Shown here one piece after another: positions 58,362 through 64,000 of a stretch of DNA of 64,000 bases (position 1 is the stretch's first letter; the number at the start of each line of letters is the position of its first letter). Location: NCBI GenBank assembly GCA_014898415.1, contig RCTD01000012.1:248001-312000 (forward strand), given 5' to 3'. A model generated the notes under the pieces. It saw only the letters and a list, made by a program, of their open reading frames with translations. It made no database searches and was not told the origin of the DNA. A program made the position numbers and the translations under genes. The DNA comes from Stromatinia cepivora. Lineage: Eukaryota; Ascomycota; Leotiomycetes; Helotiales; Sclerotiniaceae.

Positions 58362-59039
58362 TGTTAACTTTTGGTGCAGGAAGTAGTAGTATTGTTGACT
58401 ATTTAGGTTTTTTAATTAAGGATCTATAATTCTAATAAAAATAGAATTAAGATTATCCCCAAATATAATCTGTACACCATTGTGATCTCGTAATCTTAAT
58501 TCTAATTCTATAATAGCCTCATTTTTAATATTCCTTTATTAAGGATATCCTATTCGATCCTTCTAGACTACTAATCCTAACATTTTCTTGAACCTTTCGA
58601 AAGCAATCTTTGTACAAGATTTCATCATTTTATTAACAATTATATTATATATTGATATAATTAATAACGATTTTCTTCTTTTCTATCAAATCCCTAATGA
58701 AATAATAATTGATATCTATATATTTGAATCGTTCATACAAATATAAATTCTTGATTAAAACTAAAGCATTTTAATTGTCATCAAGTATTTGAATTGTATT
58801 TCTGTTCTTTTTAATATAACTTAATCTAAATAGATCTTTAAATATTTGTACAATTTATCTCCCTTATTTAATAAACATTACCATTACAATATATTCTAAT
58901 TCCATACTAAAGATAACCATAAACATTTGTTTCTTGCTAGCCCACAATATAAAACCTTTATAGAATATCACAACTCCTTTTGAAACACTTTTCCGATTAT
59001 ATTTGTTATTAGCCCAATCTATATCTATATATACCTTTA
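58362..59039 (-). mobile_element. reverse-oriented copia fragment (3' LTR plus RNase H side)
   Basis: Begins on the + strand with TGTTAACTTTTGGTGCAGG, an LTR of about 165 bp, then the 3' end of pol in reverse orientation, parallel to 42062-42570 of the outer element. It stops at 59039, where a forward LTR starts, so its remainder should lie beyond the next element, outside the window. Confidence 0.82.
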
Positions 59040-59209
59040 TATTGGAAATGAGGCCATCATAGGATTAGAATTGAGATCACAAAATTATAATGGTGTACAG
59101 ACCATATTTGGGGATAATTTCAATTTTATTCCTATTAGAATTATAAATTCTTAATTAAAAAAACCTAAATAATTAATAATATTATTATTTTCTATACCAA
59201 AAATTAATA
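59040..59209 (+). repeat. 5' LTR of forward copia element
   Basis: 170 bp, matching the reverse complements of 41893-42061 and 46630-46795. Confidence 0.87.
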
Positions 59210-59805
59210 GATTATAAGATTCGATTATATAGTAATAATTAGAAAGTAAAGTAAATCGAAAAAGGATTAATATAGTTAATAGGGGTGGGATAAAATGAAA
59301 ATCAGAGTTTTTATATAGTATTATCGAAGTAAAATTGAAATACAATAATATAGTTTATAATTTATAATATTACAAATTAAAGTAAAAAGTAATCTGTATA
59401 ATATCGATATAGAATTATAATAAAAATGAAAAGCAAATTTGTATAGCTACAAGAAAATATATTACAATATGATTTTACAAATTTTTTTATTGTTTTATTT
59501 TTATATTTCTTTATTATTCTGAACTTATTTGTTGTATATTTTTTTTTAAGATTGTTTTAAAAATCTGAAGACTATCTTCGATATCTATCAAACAATAAGA
59601 AATCTTTACAATATCGGAATTAAATAATTCTTCGAAATTCGATCAAAATAATTATAAGCGATGATTTAGATAAACAAAGATATAATTGAAAGAGAAAGAA
59701 TAGTTTTATATAATTAATCAAACATTAAACGAATATATATAAATTGCAGAACCCAATACAGCATTTGCTTATGAGATCAATAGTTGTATATATTACAATA
59801 TCAAG

Positions 59806-62800
59806 TTGAAATCGGAATACTTAAAGGATAAAGCGAATATATTATCGTATATTTGTATAATACTCAATGATAATGATGAAATCCTTATCGACGAATATTC
59901 AATAATATATATATTCTGGAGATACCTTAAATCAAAATATATTAGAATCAGTATAGTTATAATCAATATATATATAATGATGATCCAGAATTTCAAATTC
60001 TAATCCAATATTTATTCCGATATAATTATTATCGAAGCTTAGAACAAATTGAAAGAGTACAAAAGGAAACTAAGAGTTACAAACAAAAGCTATCGATTAG
60101 TATATCAAGATATTACCTTGTTTTTGATTTTAATATATAGTTTTCTAATCGATTATCAAAAAATAATGAATATATTGGATATCCAAATTAGCTTTAGTAT
60201 CAACAATAAGATCAAGTATTTATAGATTAAAGAATTTTGTTTTAAAAATAGATCAAAGTTAATACAAATTGTAAAAGGATCTAAATACACTTTTCGATAT
60301 CAAAAATCAAACTTCGAGATTTCAAACAATATTTGTAATCTATATCAAAGAGAAGATCATTATATATAAGATTATTTATATTTAATACAAATCAATAAAC
60401 TTTTTTACAATTACTTTTGTTATTAAAAAAAAAAGATTATTGAATCCAAAAAAGATTCATTTCAATAAAAAAGATTAATATATTCTACTAACAATATCTC
60501 TGAATCAGATTTTGATATTAAGGATATAATAAAGGAAGATTACAATTTGACAAAAAAAACCATTAATAAAATTTCCTTTAACAAATAATATACCAATATA
60601 AATACTTTTTTATATATATCTAATCAACCTTTATTATTTAGATTAATAGAATTTATTGTTAAATAAAAAATAAAGATTGATAGAGGAATAATATATTATC
60701 ATTATTGGAATTTAATGAATATAATATATAAAGATAATTTTAAGATACTATTTTCAAATATATTATATATATTAAAGCTAAAAATAAATTTGTTATTAAG
60801 AAAAAGGATCTATAAAACAAGATTACAAAGGGAATTCAATTCTTATTATATATATTTCAAAAAGGACAATAAGAAAATCATCTATATTAGAATACAAAAC
60901 AGAATATATATAATTTCATATATAATCAAAGGATATAAGGATACAGTTCTTTATTCTAGTATATATCAAAATAATCAGGAAAAAGGTTTTTCTTCAAAGA
61001 TAATCGATAATACCAAAGATATCGATAACGAATTAACATTTAAGGAGAAAAAGAGATATCTATTATAATATCGAAAATTCAATCATTTAAATCCAAACAA
61101 GATCAAGAATCTATACAAAATATCCAATATAATCAAACCGATAAAGATTCCAACTGAATTAGATATCTACAAAGTATATATACTTATTAAAATGATCAAT
61201 TATATTCTGAAACAATTGAATCTATATAAATTAAAGAAACTCGAATTTATATATTTCGATATTGCAGAATCATTCCCAAAATCGATTCGAGGGAATCGTT
61301 ATTTCATATTGATCATTGATAATTGTATAAAAGTAAATTGGATTATATTATTTAAACAAAAAGATAATACAATTCAAACATTAAAAACTTGGAAAAAGGA
61401 AATGAAATTAACTACTGGAGAAAAGATCATTATAGCTAGGATTGATAATATATTGGAACTCCTATAAACTATTTATAAATAATCATTAGATATATAATCC
61501 GAAGTTACAATAATTGTTTTTTCATATCAAAACAAATCTACAGAATGGAATATAAAGATTGCAAAAGTAGATATAAAAACAATATTAAAAGAAACTGGAT
61601 TATTATTAGAATTTTGGAATAAAGCTATAAAATACAATACTTATATCAGAAATCATATTAATATTGATCCTAATATAAATAAAATAGATTAATTCTTTAT
61701 AGAAGCTTTTACAAATATAATATTAGATATAAAGATATATAAAGTTTAAAGGAACAAATATTATATTTATATCAATTCCAAAACTATTCCGAAAGAGTAG
61801 AAATATAATAAATTGTGGGACATTTCGAAAGTCAATGTATTCCTAGGATATTCAAAAATTATAAACAAATATATCAAAGTATATTCTTCAAAGCTAAATT
61901 ATATATTTCGATCAAATAAAGTAATTATAAATAAATCTCATCGAGGAAAAGATTTGGATCTTAAATTAAGAAATTATGAATTAGATCTACAAGGAACAAA
62001 GAATATAAAGCCAAATCGAAAATTTCATAATAGATCAACAACAAATAAGGTATTTTCTCTATTTTCAATATTAAATATGATATTTATATTATTTTCATTT
62101 CAAATGTTCTTTTTAGTAGATATTATATCGAGTTCAATGATTATATCAAGTATTCTAATTGTCGAATTGAAACCAGATAAATTAAATATATCAATATTAA
62201 TATATAATAAAAATAAAGATAATAATATTCAGAAAACAAATCAAGAATCTTTTTCCAAGGATATTTCAGATATCGAATTCATCATTTCAAAGAGTCCAAT
62301 TCAAAAATCAATTTTTGCAAACTTTGAATTTATACTAAAAGCAAAATTTAAAATTGTTTTAAATTTTGTTAATAAATTTATTTCAATAAAATCAAAAAGC
62401 AAAATAAATCTATAATCATTTGAGATCGAGTAAAAGAATGAAATAGACTTTGAAAATGAATCTTCAAAATATTTAATATAAAAATGAAAAAGAGATATAA
62501 AACAAAATCCTAAAGAAGAATAGGAAAACAAGATTATAAAGATATTGATTATAATATTTATATAAATCAAAATTCAAGAAAGTATAAAATATATTATAAT
62601 TATAATTCCAATTATTTATAAGATAAACCTTTATATCAAAAACAAGATTGTTTCAGATTTTATAATTTCGTTAATAAATACAAATAATACAAAAGATATA
62701 ATATATTCAATCAAAGAAATTCTGGGAATCAAAATATTAAGAATTTATAAAGAAATAATATCGGATCGAGAATATTCTAAAAAATAAAAGGAAACTATTC

Positions 62801-64000
62801 AAAAGGAAATTATATCTTTAATTCAAAATAGTATTTAGAAAGAATATATACTTTTTAAAGAAAGTAATTTAGTTTTGACAAAATGAATATTTACAATTAA
62901 GATTAAGGATAATAAAATAGAACAATTCAAAGCAAGATTAGTGATTCGAAGATTCAATTAGATATTAGAAAAGGATTATAATGAAATGTTTATATCAATA
63001 ATAAAACTAAATATATTCAGATTATTCCTAATTATCATTGCAAAAGAAAATTTGGAATATTTACATTTCGATATCAAAAACGTTTTTACCGAATTGCACT
63101 TGAAAAAAGAGATCTATTTCGAATCATTTCAAAATATCAAAATCAAAAAGGGATATATATTATAAACCCTATAAAGTTTATATAATTTAAAGCAAACTGA
63201 AAAAGATTAAAGTTTATTATTGAAGAAAAAGCTTTTAAATATAGATTTTGTATAAAGTTTAATAAATCTATATCTATATATATCCAAAAATTATAATATA
63301 ATATTATTGATATATATCGATGATATTGTTATTATATCATATATATTATTACAAATCATTTGATTCGATAAAAAACTATCAATCCGTTTTAATATTAAGA
63401 ATCTAAAGGAGATTAGTAAAATCCTAAATATTAAAGTTATTTGTAATAGAAAAGTATATATATTAATTATAAATTAAAAAGAATATTTCAATATTATACT
63501 AACCAAATACAATATTATATATAGATAATATCAAGCTAAGAAACTGCCAATAATGGATTATATCCATTTCCAATCAATAATCGATGATGATGAATTAATA
63601 GATATAAATAAATATCAATAACGAATAAAAAGTATAATTCATTTAATGATATATATTCAATCAAATATAATATTCTCAATTGAAAGACTTTTATAATTTA
63701 TAACAAAACCAGCAAAACATTATATTATAGCTTTGAAGAATCTAATATGATATCTATAATCAATAATCAAACAGAAGTTATAATTCAGATCAAAAAGAGT
63801 ATAATCTGATATCTACAAAGAATATAATATATCTGATAATACAATAAAGATATATATAGATACAGATTGGATTAATAATAAATATAATCGGAAAAGTATT
63901 TCAAAGGGAATTGTGATATTCTACAAAGGCTCTATATTGTGGGCTAACAAAAAACAAATGTTTGTGATTACCTTTAATACAGAATCAGAATATATTACAA
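59806..64000 (+). pseudogene. copia gag-pol remnant of the forward element
   Basis: Readable pieces in order: gag-like 59806-60003 (KSEYLKDKAN); GAG-pre-integrase-like 60715-61068 (LYILKLKINLLLRKRI); integrase core 61192-61467 (LEFIYFDIAESFPKSIRGNR); a post-integrase segment 61813-62415; the reverse transcriptase site IYIDDIVI with YIDD at 63313-63324; and an RNase H-like end (GSILWANKKQ) at the window border. Stops separate all pieces. The frames are extremely Ile/Lys/Asn-rich because of the AT bias. Confidence 0.88.

Larger units (their letters stand above)
59040..64000 (+). mobile_element. Ty1/copia LTR retrotransposon, forward copy, cut by the window end
   Basis: The 5' LTR is 59040-59209 (TATTGGAAATGAGG...ATTAATA, 170 bp; TGTTGG mutated to TATTGG). 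The gag-pol region follows in forward order. It belongs to the same family as the two elements at 42-52 kb but in the opposite direction, and it sits inside the reverse fragment 58362-59039. The 3' LTR is not in the window. Confidence 0.9.

Noticed and set aside
1..64000. tRNA or rRNA genes
   Set aside because: No cloverleaf-type T-arm/acceptor pair or rRNA-like segment was recognised by eye; a tRNAscan run would settle this.

Overview
This window looks like nuclear DNA of a filamentous ascomycete. The genes have short introns (about 47-175 bp) with GT...AG ends and CTAAC-like branch sites, and they encode typical Pezizomycotina proteins: a SepH/Cdc7-type septation kinase, a CFEM-like GPI protein, a PL3 pectate lyase remnant and a fungal dihydrofolate synthase. 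The protein flavour and the AT-isochore structure suggest a Leotiomycete close to Sclerotinia/Botrytis. That placement is inference. No telomere, tRNA, rRNA or CRISPR array was recognised.

There are two compartments. Positions 1-39,000 are ordinary, gene-bearing DNA. From the left: a CFEM-like surface protein; a broken pectate lyase; a small AT-rich inverted-repeat element; an F-box-like gene; a 3.6-kb gap with a 61-bp tandem repeat; an iron-containing alcohol dehydrogenase; two orphan genes (one with a frame break); an unrecognised pseudogene; a mutated Tc1/mariner transposon with intact TIRs and TA duplication; a cysteine-rich gene with an in-frame TGA; an 11-exon sepH-like kinase; an Arg/Glu-rich coiled-coil gene divergent from a dihydrofolate synthase; a P-loop nucleoside-kinase-like gene; a small acidic/basic protein; a PRELI/Ups2-like lipid-transfer gene with a C-terminal frame break; and a PrxQ/Dot5-like peroxiredoxin. 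No gene cluster or joint pathway is evident; these are mostly unrelated housekeeping and lineage-specific genes.

From about 39,000 to the end, the DNA is an extremely AT-rich, gene-free block made of layered transposable elements. Differences between related copies are nearly all C-to-T / G-to-A, as expected from repeat-induced point mutation (RIP). The layers can be resolved by target-site duplications: a 284-bp solo LTR; a long-armed fold-back element split by a 347-bp solo LTR (TSD TCAAG); a Ty1/copia element (TSD TATAC) containing a second copy of the same family (TSD TATTA); a 162-bp solo LTR (TSD ATACT); a compound minisatellite; and, at the right edge, head-on nested copies of the same copia family, the last running out of the window inside its RNase H region.

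The most informative signals are this datable nesting, the fold-back element carrying a much less mutated solo LTR, and three genes that seem to be breaking (TGA in the Cys-rich gene, frame breaks in the PRELI and the 14.5-kb genes). I do not see convincing evidence of a wholly new molecular system.
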